From contig DAITVZ010000056.1 of NCBI GenBank assembly GCA_036841525.1, positions 1 through 36,949 of the forward strand: 36,949 nt of DNA. The letters run 5' to 3'. Numbering within the stretch: the first letter of the stretch is position 1; each line of letters opens with the position of its first letter. This stretch comes from JAAYEA01 sp012689325 (GTDB taxonomy: Bacteria; Chloroflexota; Anaerolineae; JAAYEA01). The translations under genes were made by a program, and so were the position numbers. The notes beneath the pieces were generated by a model. That model saw nothing but the letters and a program-made list of their open reading frames with translations, was not told the DNA's origin and ran no database searches. Below are positions 25,331 to 32,583 of this stretch, one piece after another.

Positions 25331-26257
25331 TTACGTTCCCGCGATGCGGAGCGTGTCACCGAGGTCCTGGAGCGGCAAGAGGTAGGCGCGCTCGTCTGGG
25401 TTGCGGTTCGGTTGGTGCAGTGTCAAAAGAAGAGCGCCGTCGAAAGAGCGCAGAATCATGCTGTGGCCCCCATCGGCGGCGAAGAGTGGCTTGGCCTGCT
25501 GCTTCCACGGCCCACGAACCTTGCCCGTTTCCGAGTAGGCGATCCCCGTGGTGTAGCCGCCCGCGCCAAAGCTCGACCAGATCATGAGCAGATCGCCCGT
25601 GCGGGTCCGATAGAGAAACGGCCCGTCGGTGACATAGGCGCCGTCGCGGTTCCGCAGGCCGGTCCCCCAGGGCGCCTCGCTGGCGCGGAAGAGGGTGACC
25701 GGTTCGCCCTCGATGTCTGAGAGGTCATCCTTCAGGCGGACCAACTCCATGGTGCCGTCCTTGACTTGGATCCACTCGTGGCAAAAGACCATGTAGGGCT
25801 GCCCATCCTCCACCCAGAGCGTCCCATCCAGCGCCATCCAGTCGGCGGGGGTATGGGCGCGGTTCTGGAAGGGAAGGAACGGTCCCAGCGGCGAGTCGGC
25901 CACGAGGACCTGGGTGCCCCGTTGCTCCAGCTTGGACCAGTTGGGTGGGCGTGGGGCGAGCTCTTGGCCCGTAAAGGTCATAAAGAGATAGTATCTGCCG
26001 CGATAGGCGTGCATCTCGGGCGCCCAGACGGCTTGGTCGCCCCAAAAGCTCTGTGGGACCTCAAAGACAGGGCGGGGGCCAGACCAGGCGCGCAGGTCGG
26101 GGCTCGTGTAGACATCCACGCCCTGCGAGCCAGCGGCGAGCCACGTGCGCGAGGTGACCAGGTAGTAGGTGCGTGTGGCGGGGTCGGGCAGGATGAACGG
26201 GTCGCGGATACGAACGTCGGGCAGGATGCCTAAAAGCCGGTCTTGCTTCTCCTGCAT
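25331..26257 (-). CDS. Glycoside hydrolase family 43-type five-bladed propeller
   Basis: A 308-residue GH43-like enzyme without signal peptide, so cytoplasmic. GH43 hydrolyses arabinose-, xylose- or galactose-containing side chains. The three acidic residues fit the family: base Asp19 in IRDPFIL, Asp144 in ALDGTLW as pKa modulator, and Glu161 in CHEW as acid. WAPEMHAYRGRYYLF (78-92) is the typical second blade. The ATG at 26257 with GGAGG is used; an upstream start adds 19 poorly conserved residues. Single gene between convergent and co-directional neighbours; no clear promoter found. Confidence 0.85.
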   Translation of the reverse strand: MQEKQDRLLGILPDVRIRDPFILPDPATRTYYLVTSRTWLAAGSQGVDVYTSPDLRAWSGPRPVFEVPQSFWGDQAVWAPEMHAYRGRYYLFMTFTGQELAPRPPNWSKLEQRGTQVLVADSPLGPFLPFQNRAHTPADWMALDGTLWVEDGQPYMVFCHEWIQVKDGTMELVRLKDDLSDIEGEPVTLFRASEAPWGTGLRNRDGAYVTDGPFLYRTRTGDLLMIWSSFGAGGYTTGIAYSETGKVRGPWKQQAKPLFAADGGHSMILRSFDGALLLTLHQPNRNPDERAYLLPLQDLGDTLRIAGT

Positions 26258-26344
26258 AGGGCCTCCGTTCTGAGCTGTATTGGTGAGAACCATTTCCCCG
26301 AGCCGCCCATCCACGAGCCGCCGGAGGTTGGGCGGGGTGTTTCC

Positions 26345-26926
26345 TCACTGTGGGTCGCGGTCCAACCATTTGTCCACGCGGCGCGGGACAAAGGCGGCGA
26401 GTTGGTCCAGCAGCGGGGCAGGCTGATCGGAGAGAAGCAGCATCTGGCGGTGCTCGACGCGCATCAGTCGTTGCGCCACGACCTCGTCGAGAAAGGCGAG
26501 GAGCTTGTCATAATAACTACAGACGTTGAGCAACCCGCAAGGCTTGTCGTGCAGTCCTAGCTGGGTCCAGGTCAGGGCCTCAAAGAGCTCTTCCAGGGTG
26601 CCCATTCCGCCGGGGAGCGCGATAAAGGCGTCCGATAGCTCGGCCATCAGGGCCTTGCGCGCATGCATGGACCCGACGATGTGGAGCTCGGCGAGCTGGG
26701 GGTGGGCCAGCCCTTTGTCGGCGAACCAGTAGGGGATCACGCCAATGACCTCGCCGCCGGCCTGCAGGGCCCCCTCGGCGACACGGCCCATCAGGCCGAC
26801 ATGCGCGCCGCCATAGACCAGCCCCAGGCCGCGCTCGGCCAGGAGATGCCCCAACTCGAGGGCCATCTCGCCGTATTCGGGCCGAGCCCCCGGGCTGGAG
26901 CCGCAAAAGACGCAGACTCGCTTCAC
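26345..26926 (-). CDS. LOG family protein (putative cytokinin riboside 5'-monophosphate phosphoribohydrolase)
   Basis: A 193-residue Rossmann-fold protein with CVFCGSSPG at the start, VYGGAHVGLMG (38-48) and the signature PGGMGTLEE (105-113). Homologues cleave the N-glycosidic bond of AMP or cytokinin-type nucleotides to ribose 5-phosphate. The start is a GTG at 26926 with GGAGG six bases ahead. It is one base after the PAP2 stop and so translationally coupled to the PAP2 and LspA-like genes. Confidence 0.92.
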   Translation of the reverse strand: MKRVCVFCGSSPGARPEYGEMALELGHLLAERGLGLVYGGAHVGLMGRVAEGALQAGGEVIGVIPYWFADKGLAHPQLAELHIVGSMHARKALMAELSDAFIALPGGMGTLEELFEALTWTQLGLHDKPCGLLNVCSYYDKLLAFLDEVVAQRLMRVEHRQMLLLSDQPAPLLDQLAAFVPRRVDKWLDRDPQ

Positions 26927-26927
26927 G

Positions 26928-27845
26928 TCACGCCTCCAAGGCGCCGGGAAGGGTATCCTCCGCTCCCCGGCTCAGTCGGGCGACTCGGAAGAGCCACGGA
27001 GCGCCCAGGCTGACCCAGAGGCCCAGCAGAGCGAAGCGGAGGAAGCGGAAGGGCAGGTAGAACCCCGATTCCTCGCCCGGGAAAAGGGCCTTTAGGGCGA
27101 TATAGAGCAGGAGCGTCACGGCGAGGCCAAGGACGTACCGGGCCAGCCGCTCCCACCAGCCCCGCGGCGCTGCCAGCGGGGCGAAGCGAGCCATCAACGG
27201 CACGCCGACTCCCAGCCCGCAAAGCGTGGCCATCGCCGCAGTGCTGTCCTTCACGGGATGGGTGGCCAGCAGAAGGGGCGGTAGGAGCGCGCCAAGGAGC
27301 AGGTGGGTCCAGAGCGGCAGCCGGGCCAGCCAACGCTCCACGCCCGGCCCCCAGAGCAGGTAGGCGCCCAGCAGCAGCGCGCCGAGGACCCAGCCGACGA
27401 ACACGTCGGTGGGGAAATGCACGCCCAGGTAGATGCGGGAAAAGCCAATGAGGAGCATCAGCAGGAGCGCCACAGCCCAGACCCATCGCTTGCGCGCCCA
27501 GGCAGCGACGGCGCCCCATAGCACGACGGCGCCCTGACTATGGCCGCTGGGCAGCCCGTAGCCCTCGGCGTAGGACACCGCGACGCTGGGCTCGAGATCG
27601 AAGGGGCGCGGCTGCTTCAGCACGTCCTTCAGCCCCACGTTGACAAAGGTGGACAGCAAAAAGATGGCGCCGACGCGAGTCCCCATGCGCCAGTCGACGC
27701 ACCAGAAGAGCAGCGGCAGGATCAGCAGGTAGGCTTCCTCGTCGCCAAGGAAGGTGATGGCCTTGAAGAGGCCGTCGAGGAGCGGGCTGCGGACCTGTTG
27801 AACGACCGTGATCAGGTCGATGCCCCATCGCAGGATGCTATCCAT
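26928..27845 (-). CDS. PAP2-family membrane phosphatase
   Basis: A 305-residue integral membrane protein. The three PAP2 motifs are intact: Lys73 through Arg80-Pro81 (KDVLKQPRP), PSGH at 99-102, and SR at 136-137 with His143 and Asp147 (SRIYLGVHFPTD). The active site faces outward in the family. A long C-terminal membrane region (about 140 residues, several helices) follows the phosphatase core. Members dephosphorylate undecaprenyl pyrophosphate, phosphatidate or similar lipids. The ATG at 27845 has GGAGG five bases ahead; it overlaps the LspA-like stop by eight bases, so both are translated together. Confidence 0.88.
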   Translation of the reverse strand: MDSILRWGIDLITVVQQVRSPLLDGLFKAITFLGDEEAYLLILPLLFWCVDWRMGTRVGAIFLLSTFVNVGLKDVLKQPRPFDLEPSVAVSYAEGYGLPSGHSQGAVVLWGAVAAWARKRWVWAVALLLMLLIGFSRIYLGVHFPTDVFVGWVLGALLLGAYLLWGPGVERWLARLPLWTHLLLGALLPPLLLATHPVKDSTAAMATLCGLGVGVPLMARFAPLAAPRGWWERLARYVLGLAVTLLLYIALKALFPGEESGFYLPFRFLRFALLGLWVSLGAPWLFRVARLSRGAEDTLPGALEA

Positions 27846-28542
27846 CCTTACCTCCATCAGCGGGCGGCTGCGCTGTGTCGGGCCGCCCCAAGGTCTCAGC
27901 CACCGCGGAGGCGGCGCCAAAAGCCAAACAGAGGTCCTTGAGATCGGCGGCCACCACCCCAGGAAGGCCGATATAGTCCAAGATGTAGCCGCGCGTGGCG
28001 ATCTCGAAGAGCCAACTGGCGATCCCGGCCGCCAGGCCAATATAGGCGATATCCACCCAGAGGCTGGGCTTCTCGGTCTCGACATAGCGGCGGTGGTAGT
28101 GGTGCGAGCCGAGCAGGACCGGGATGACCAAGACCATCAGCACGAGGTTGGTCTGGAAGGGAAGGTCCAGCAACCCGGCGAGCCAGGTGCCGTGCATGTT
28201 GGGAGTGGGGGAAAGGTGCAACAAGCCCGGCAGGAGCGGGATTTCACGTCCCACGGGGAGCCAGCGGGCCAGCGCCGCCTTGACGCCCTGGTCGAGCGCG
28301 GCCAAGGCCGCGGCCAGGGCGACCAGCCGCCAGCCCCTGGCGACCTGGGTGGTGCGTTGGGACCACGCGACCAGCCCACAGGCCGCGAGGTAGAAAAAGG
28401 CCAGCGGCCAGAGGATGGCGACCCATTGCCCAGGGGTGCCCAGATCGCCCTGGATGGCGGTGAGGAGGATGAAGAACACCCACTGGACGAGGAACACGGC
28501 TTTGGTCCAGGTGGGTCTCAAAAAGGCGGCAAGCTTGGCCAA
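27838..28542 (-). CDS. LspA-like membrane protein with altered catalytic position
   Basis: A 234-residue membrane protein. From residue 72 it follows lipoprotein signal peptidase II: LDQGVK (83-88), a short periplasmic stretch with Asn115-x2-Gly118, helices, then the segment aligned with GNxxDR and NxAD. Asp200 in VVAADLKD matches one catalytic Asp. The other lies in SWLFEIATRG, with Glu180 where Asp is expected and no Arg. Two extra N-terminal membrane segments (15-34 and 40-60) are not in standard LspA (about 160 residues). So this is a degenerate or repurposed LspA. TTG start at 28542, with AGGAGAG ahead and no alternative ATG. First gene of the LspA-like, PAP2, LOG operon. Confidence 0.72.
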   Translation of the reverse strand: MAKLAAFLRPTWTKAVFLVQWVFFILLTAIQGDLGTPGQWVAILWPLAFFYLAACGLVAWSQRTTQVARGWRLVALAAALAALDQGVKAALARWLPVGREIPLLPGLLHLSPTPNMHGTWLAGLLDLPFQTNLVLMVLVIPVLLGSHHYHRRYVETEKPSLWVDIAYIGLAAGIASWLFEIATRGYILDYIGLPGVVAADLKDLCLAFGAASAVAETLGRPDTAQPPADGGKDG

Positions 28543-28609
28543 GGGCTCTCCTTTGGCCGCGTCTCGGAGAGAGGGCGCGAGTGCGCGGCAGCGTTATTGC
28601 CGAGTGCGC

Positions 28610-28656
28610 CGGCAACTGCTGGCCAGTATAGGGCAGTTGCCGCAATCGCGCAACTG
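28610..28656. promoter_or_regulatory. Three alternating GCAACTG sites, candidate operator
   Basis: GCAACTG occurs at 28612-28618 and 28650-28656, and inverted (CAGTTGC) at 28634-28640. The first two sit in a perfect 10 bp inverted repeat (28610-28619 with 28633-28642); the last two form a 7 bp one. The sites flank the -10 of the minus-strand promoter and the third overlaps its -35. This looks like a multi-site operator between lspA-like and degV. Confidence 0.5.
28625..28653 (-). promoter_or_regulatory. Promoter of the LspA-like/PAP2/LOG operon
   Basis: Minus strand TTGCGC (28653-28648), 17 bp spacer, TATACT (28630-28625), inside the GCAACTG repeat cluster. The leader would be about 75 bases. 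Confidence 0.5.
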
Positions 28657-28686
28657 AGCCGCCGCAACGGCCAACGAGGCGCGGGG

Positions 28687-28714
28687 TTGTGTCTAGAGCA
28701 AATCTGGGTATACT
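28687..28714 (+). promoter_or_regulatory. Promoter of the DegV/GNAT-like genes
   Basis: TTGTGT (28687-28692), 16 bp spacer, TATACT (28709-28714), about 36 bases before the DegV ATG. Confidence 0.5.
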
Positions 28715-28749
28715 AGCGCACGGCCACAGAATCGGAGGTGCGAACACGC

Positions 28750-29586
28750 ATGGTGCACATCATCGCTGACACAACCGCAGGGCTATCGCAGGATCTGCTC
28801 GACAAGTACCATATCCCCCTCGTCCCCCAGATCATCAACTTTGGAAACGAGTCTTTCCTCGAAGGTTCCGAGATGGACGCGGCCATGTTCACGCAACGCC
28901 TCGCCAGCTCCAAGGCTTTGCCCAAGACCGCGGCGCCGCCTCCCGAGATGTTCGTGGAGCACTTTGCGCGGCTGGCGTCCGATGGCCAGCCGATTCTGTG
29001 CATCCATCCTTCTTCCAAGGTGAGCGGGACGGTGCGCTCGGCGATGATCGCCCGGCAAGAGTTTCCGGAGGCAGATATCCGCATCATGGACACGCAGGCC
29101 ATCGACGGGCCGCTCGGTTGGATGGTGCGCAAGGCGGCCGAGTGGGCGGCGGAGGGTACGGACGCCGAGACGATCTGGCAGCGCCTGCTGGACATGACCG
29201 GACGGATGCGCCTCTATTTCACCGTGGACACGCTCGAGTTCCTGCAGCGAGGCGGCCGCATCGGCGGGGCCAAGGCGCTGGTGGCTAACCTGCTGCAGAT
29301 CAAGCCCGTGCTGACTTGGCGCAACGGGCAGGTGGAGCCTTTCGTGAGCGAGCGGACCCGCAAGCGAGCGCTAGAGCACCTGGTGCGCCTGGCCATCGAG
29401 CAGGCCCCCCGCGATGGCGAGCCCATGTTCTCGGTCGGGCACGCCGCCGCGCCGGACGTGGCGGAAGAGATCGCCGCGCGGCTCAAGGCCGAGTTCGGCG
29501 AGGTGCAGATCATGGTGAGCGAGCTCGGACCGGCCATCGTGACCCATGGCGGACCGGGTACCTTTAGCCTGGGCTTCTTCGCCTAG
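28750..29586 (+). CDS. DegV-family fatty-acid-binding protein
   Basis: A 278-residue DegV protein. It has DTTAGLS at the start, the fatty-acid contact SSKVSGT (88-94), MDTQAIDGPLG, LEFLQRGGRIGG and the closing HGGPGTFSLGF. DegV proteins bind a fatty acid and present it to acyl kinase FakA as FakB. No FakA-like gene is in the window. Two starts are possible: the ATG at 28750 with GGAGG 11 bases away, or the GTG at 28738 inside that ribosome site; the ATG is preferred. Followed 50 bp later by the GNAT-like gene. Confidence 0.92.
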   Translation: MVHIIADTTAGLSQDLLDKYHIPLVPQIINFGNESFLEGSEMDAAMFTQRLASSKALPKTAAPPPEMFVEHFARLASDGQPILCIHPSSKVSGTVRSAMIARQEFPEADIRIMDTQAIDGPLGWMVRKAAEWAAEGTDAETIWQRLLDMTGRMRLYFTVDTLEFLQRGGRIGGAKALVANLLQIKPVLTWRNGQVEPFVSERTRKRALEHLVRLAIEQAPRDGEPMFSVGHAAAPDVAEEIAARLKAEFGEVQIMVSELGPAIVTHGGPGTFSLGFFA

Positions 29587-29636
29587 CTGATCGCCCGACC
29601 GACCCGTCAACTCACTCCTGCGAGGAAGAAGCCCAC

Positions 29637-30764
29637 ATGGTCCAGATACTGCAGCTCGACACCGGCCGCCGGCAAGATGCCCACCGATTCGTGCAGGTGC
29701 CCTTTGACCTGTATCGCGACTCGCCGTACTGGGTGCCTCCCCTCGTCGCGGACGCGCTCAACCAGGTCAACCCCCGGCGCAACCCGTACTTTCTCCACTC
29801 TGAAGCCGCCTTCTTCCTGGCCACGGAGGGGCGGGAGGCGGTTGGCCGGATCGCGGTGATGGAGAACCGCAACTATAACAGCTATCACCACGCCCGGCAC
29901 GGCTTCTTTTACCTGTTCGATACGATCGATGATCCCGCCGTCTCGGATGCGCTGTATGGCGCAGCGATGGAGTGGTGCAGGGCGCGCGGGCTGGCCAAGC
30001 TGGTGGGGCCCAAGGGCTTTGTGGTCTTTGACGGCATCGGGATGCTGCAGAAGGGATTCGATCATCTCCCGGCGATGGGCATCCCCTACAACTATGCCTA
30101 CTATAACCGGCTGACGGAGCTGTCTGGCTTTGAGAAAGAGGTGGACTTTCACTCGCTTTACCTCTCCGTGGCGGGTTTCAAGATGCCGGAGCGGGTGGCG
30201 GAGCTGGCGCAGAAAGTCCAACAGCGGCGCGGCCTGCGGGCTATGAACTTCTCCTCGGCCGCCGAGCTGAAGCGGCGCATCCCTGAGATCGTGGAGGCGT
30301 ATAACAGCACCTTCACGGAGAACTGGGAGTACATGCCGGTGACGCCGCAGGAGGCCAAGGCCGTGGCCGGGCAGATGCTGCAGATTACCCGGCCCGACAT
30401 GATCAAGGTGATCGTCAACGAGGAGGGCCAGATCGTCGGCTTTCTCACCGCCTTTCTCAACGTCGGCAAGGCGCTGCAGCGGTGTCGCGGAAGGCTCTTC
30501 CCGCTGGGGTGGTACTATTTGCTGCGCGAGATGAAGCGCACGACCTGGGTGGACCTCAACGGCATGGGCATCCTGGAGCGCTACCGCGGCCTGGGCGGGA
30601 ACGCCATCCTCTACAACGAGCTGCACAAGTCGCTCTCGTCGGGGCAGTTCGTCGAGGGCGAGATGGTGCAGATGGCCGACTTTGTGGTGCGAATGCTATC
30701 CGACGCGCATACGCTAGGCGGCGAGCCGTACAAGGTGCACCGGGTGTATCGCCGGTCGCTATAG
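29637..30764 (+). CDS. GNAT-like acyltransferase-fold protein (YghO type)
   Basis: A 375-residue protein of a poorly known GNAT-related family. N-terminal RFVQVPFDLYRDSPYWVPPL and NPYFLHSEAAFFLA are typical, followed by GRIAVMENRNYN and a GFFYLFD segment. The C-terminal half has the N-acyltransferase pattern IVGFLTAFLNVG (about 260-272) and the GLGGNAILYNEL loop. Function not established. It is placed after the FakB-like DegV gene, so a role with acyl chains is possible, but this is only context. AGGAAG precedes the ATG at 29637. Convergent with the GH43/GH117-like gene, 14 bp away. Confidence 0.75.
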   Translation: MVQILQLDTGRRQDAHRFVQVPFDLYRDSPYWVPPLVADALNQVNPRRNPYFLHSEAAFFLATEGREAVGRIAVMENRNYNSYHHARHGFFYLFDTIDDPAVSDALYGAAMEWCRARGLAKLVGPKGFVVFDGIGMLQKGFDHLPAMGIPYNYAYYNRLTELSGFEKEVDFHSLYLSVAGFKMPERVAELAQKVQQRRGLRAMNFSSAAELKRRIPEIVEAYNSTFTENWEYMPVTPQEAKAVAGQMLQITRPDMIKVIVNEEGQIVGFLTAFLNVGKALQRCRGRLFPLGWYYLLREMKRTTWVDLNGMGILERYRGLGGNAILYNELHKSLSSGQFVEGEMVQMADFVVRMLSDAHTLGGEPYKVHRVYRRSL

Positions 30765-30778
30765 GAGTCCCAGAGACG

Positions 30779-31642
30779 CTATTCGCTGATCTCGGCGATG
30801 GCGATGCCGTGCTCCCCGGCCACGGAGTAGAGCAGGTAGGCGTGCCCATCCTCCTCATGGATGGCGGGATCGCGGAGCTGCCGCGCTGGCTCGTGAATGG
30901 CGCCTCGGCGCGAGGCGACAAGCTCCAGGTTTCCCCCTTCCCAGTCCTGCTCGGGCTCCAGCACGGTCACGGGCTCGCTGGGCTGCCAGGAAGCCCAGTC
31001 CTGCGTCAGGTGGATCGTGGCGTGCAGGATGCGCTCCGGGCAGTCCCAGGCATTGGTGAAGAACACCTCCAAGTCGTCTCCTCGCAGGCGCACCGCTAGG
31101 TGCCGCAGGTCCTCCGTGAAGAGATTGGGCCCTTGCTCCCAGCCCGAGATTCCATCGCGGGAGCGGTAAGTCAAGCCGGCCCCCGCCAGCGCGTAATGCC
31201 ACCCTCCCCAGTGAAAAACACGCCAGTAGGGCCCGCCCAAGACCTCCTCTCGGGCGGCAAAGGTCAGCCCATCGCCGGAAATGGCCAGCCGGGTGGCCTG
31301 CCGCGGCTCCACCGGACGACAGCAACCGTGATAGTACATCCAGATCTCGCGGCGCTCCGGCACCAGGTGGACATCAGGCGAGGCGATGTGGCGGTCAAAG
31401 AACGAGTCGCCGAGGTCCAGCACCCCGGGCGTGTGGATGCGCCAGGGGCCCTCCAGGCGGTCAGCGTAGGCCAAGCGGATATAGGCGCCCTGATGGTGGG
31501 CGAAATAGAGGTAGTAGCGGCCCAGTGGGTTCGGGACCCAGCCGGGCACGCGGATCAGCGAGGGGCCATTGATGTTCTCGCCCATGCGCTCGTCCATGTG
31601 GGGGCCGATGATGGGGTTCGCGGGCAGACGCTGGATTTTCAT
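30779..31642 (-). CDS. GH43/GH117-superfamily-like five-bladed propeller hydrolase
   Basis: A 287-residue propeller protein with no signal peptide. It has NINGPSLIRVP (23-33), LYFAHHQGAYIRLAYAD (45-61), HIASPDVHLV (85-94) with Asp90 and His92, and LRDPAIHEEDG near the end with Asp258. These are the strand and acidic motifs of GH43/GH117-type arabinan or agar oligosaccharide hydrolases, though the first-blade Asp is Asn. The catalytic set is therefore uncertain. The upstream in-frame extension to 590 codons overlaps the permease gene and is rejected; the ATG at 31642 has GAGGAGG. It has its own strong promoter in the gap after malG. Confidence 0.72.
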   Translation of the reverse strand: MKIQRLPANPIIGPHMDERMGENINGPSLIRVPGWVPNPLGRYYLYFAHHQGAYIRLAYADRLEGPWRIHTPGVLDLGDSFFDRHIASPDVHLVPERREIWMYYHGCCRPVEPRQATRLAISGDGLTFAAREEVLGGPYWRVFHWGGWHYALAGAGLTYRSRDGISGWEQGPNLFTEDLRHLAVRLRGDDLEVFFTNAWDCPERILHATIHLTQDWASWQPSEPVTVLEPEQDWEGGNLELVASRRGAIHEPARQLRDPAIHEEDGHAYLLYSVAGEHGIAIAEISE

Positions 31643-31691
31643 GGCGCCTCCTCTGCAGTCCCTGGGCTGGCGACCAAACGCGATGCGCCGC

Positions 31692-31720
31692 ATTGTACGC
31701 CCGGCGCCCGCAGCCGTCAA
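31692..31720 (-). promoter_or_regulatory. Promoter of the GH43/GH117-like gene
   Basis: Minus strand TTGACG (31720-31715), 17 bp spacer, TACAAT (31697-31692), identical in hexamers and spacing to the SDR promoter at 4508-4536. Confidence 0.7.
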
Positions 31721-31740
31721 AGCTGGCCGGGCAAGCGCTC

Positions 31741-32583
31741 CTACTCGGGGGACCCGAAAGCCATTCGGTCGAAGAGCGCCTTGCGTAGCACGAGGAAGAC
31801 GGCCGTCACCGGCAGCGTCATCAGGATCGCCATCGCGGCAATTTGGCTCCAGGGCACACCGCCCATGGTGCGCATGCCCCAGATCGCCATGGCCAGGGTC
31901 ACGTCCCGGCCGTTCTCCACAAAGAGCCAGCCCACGGCGAACTCGGAATAGGCGCCCAGGAACGCCACCAGCGCCGCCGTGCCGATGGCCGGCAGGGCCA
32001 ACGGCAGCGCCACCCGCAAAAAACAACCCAAGGGAGTCGCCCCATCCAGCGCCGCCGCCTCCTCCAGCTCGCGAGGCGCCGCCTGAAAGGCCGCGCGCAT
32101 GTTCCAGATGCAGAAGGGCAGCGAAAAGGCCGCGTAGACCAGCACCAGCCCGAAGGTCGAGTCGCGCAGATGAAGGCTCTCCAAGATAAGGTAAAGGGGC
32201 GTCATCAGCGCCACAGGCGGAAGAAACGCCCCCACCAACAGGCTCAGCAGCCCGACTCGCCGGCCCGCAAAACGCAGGCGGGCGAAAGCATAGGCGGTGC
32301 TGGCGCCCATCACCACCGATAGGCCGGCGGCCAGGCAAGATACCCAGAGGCTGTTGGCTAGCAAGCCGAGGAACGAGAGGGACTGCGAGGCGCGCTGCCA
32401 CACCTGCCCGAACACTCCCAGGGTGGGCTGTTGCGGCCAGAGCATAAAGGCGGTGGGGACGCTCTTGATAGCCCCATCCAGCGCCAGGCGGCTCAAACTC
32501 CACAGCGGAAGGAGCACAAAGATACCGACGAGCAACAACGCGGCCTGGCAAAGAGCCTGGCGGGAGGCGCTGAGCCTATGCAT
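31741..32583 (-). CDS. MalG-type sugar ABC transporter permease
   Basis: A 280-residue inner-membrane permease of six membrane segments. The cytoplasmic EAA loop, which docks the ATPase, reads ELEEAAALDGATPLG (172-186) and is followed by FLRVALPLALP. This is the standard MalG branch of carbohydrate ABC importers. It overlaps the end of the fusion gene by eight bases, so it is the partner of that protein's MalF half. No substrate-binding protein or ATPase gene is in the window, so they must be encoded elsewhere. Confidence 0.9.
   Translation of the reverse strand: MHRLSASRQALCQAALLLVGIFVLLPLWSLSRLALDGAIKSVPTAFMLWPQQPTLGVFGQVWQRASQSLSFLGLLANSLWVSCLAAGLSVVMGASTAYAFARLRFAGRRVGLLSLLVGAFLPPVALMTPLYLILESLHLRDSTFGLVLVYAAFSLPFCIWNMRAAFQAAPRELEEAAALDGATPLGCFLRVALPLALPAIGTAALVAFLGAYSEFAVGWLFVENGRDVTLAMAIWGMRTMGGVPWSQIAAMAILMTLPVTAVFLVLRKALFDRMAFGSPE

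Noticed and set aside
26303..26335. CCGCCCA/TGGGCGG inverted repeat between the LOG and GH43 genes
   Set aside because: The loop is long and no T-run follows on either strand, so it is not a credible terminator.
31643..32551. Upstream extension of the GH43/GH117-like frame to 590 codons
   Set aside because: It overlaps the MalG permease in another frame, is low-complexity, and lies beyond a strong promoter at 31692-31720.
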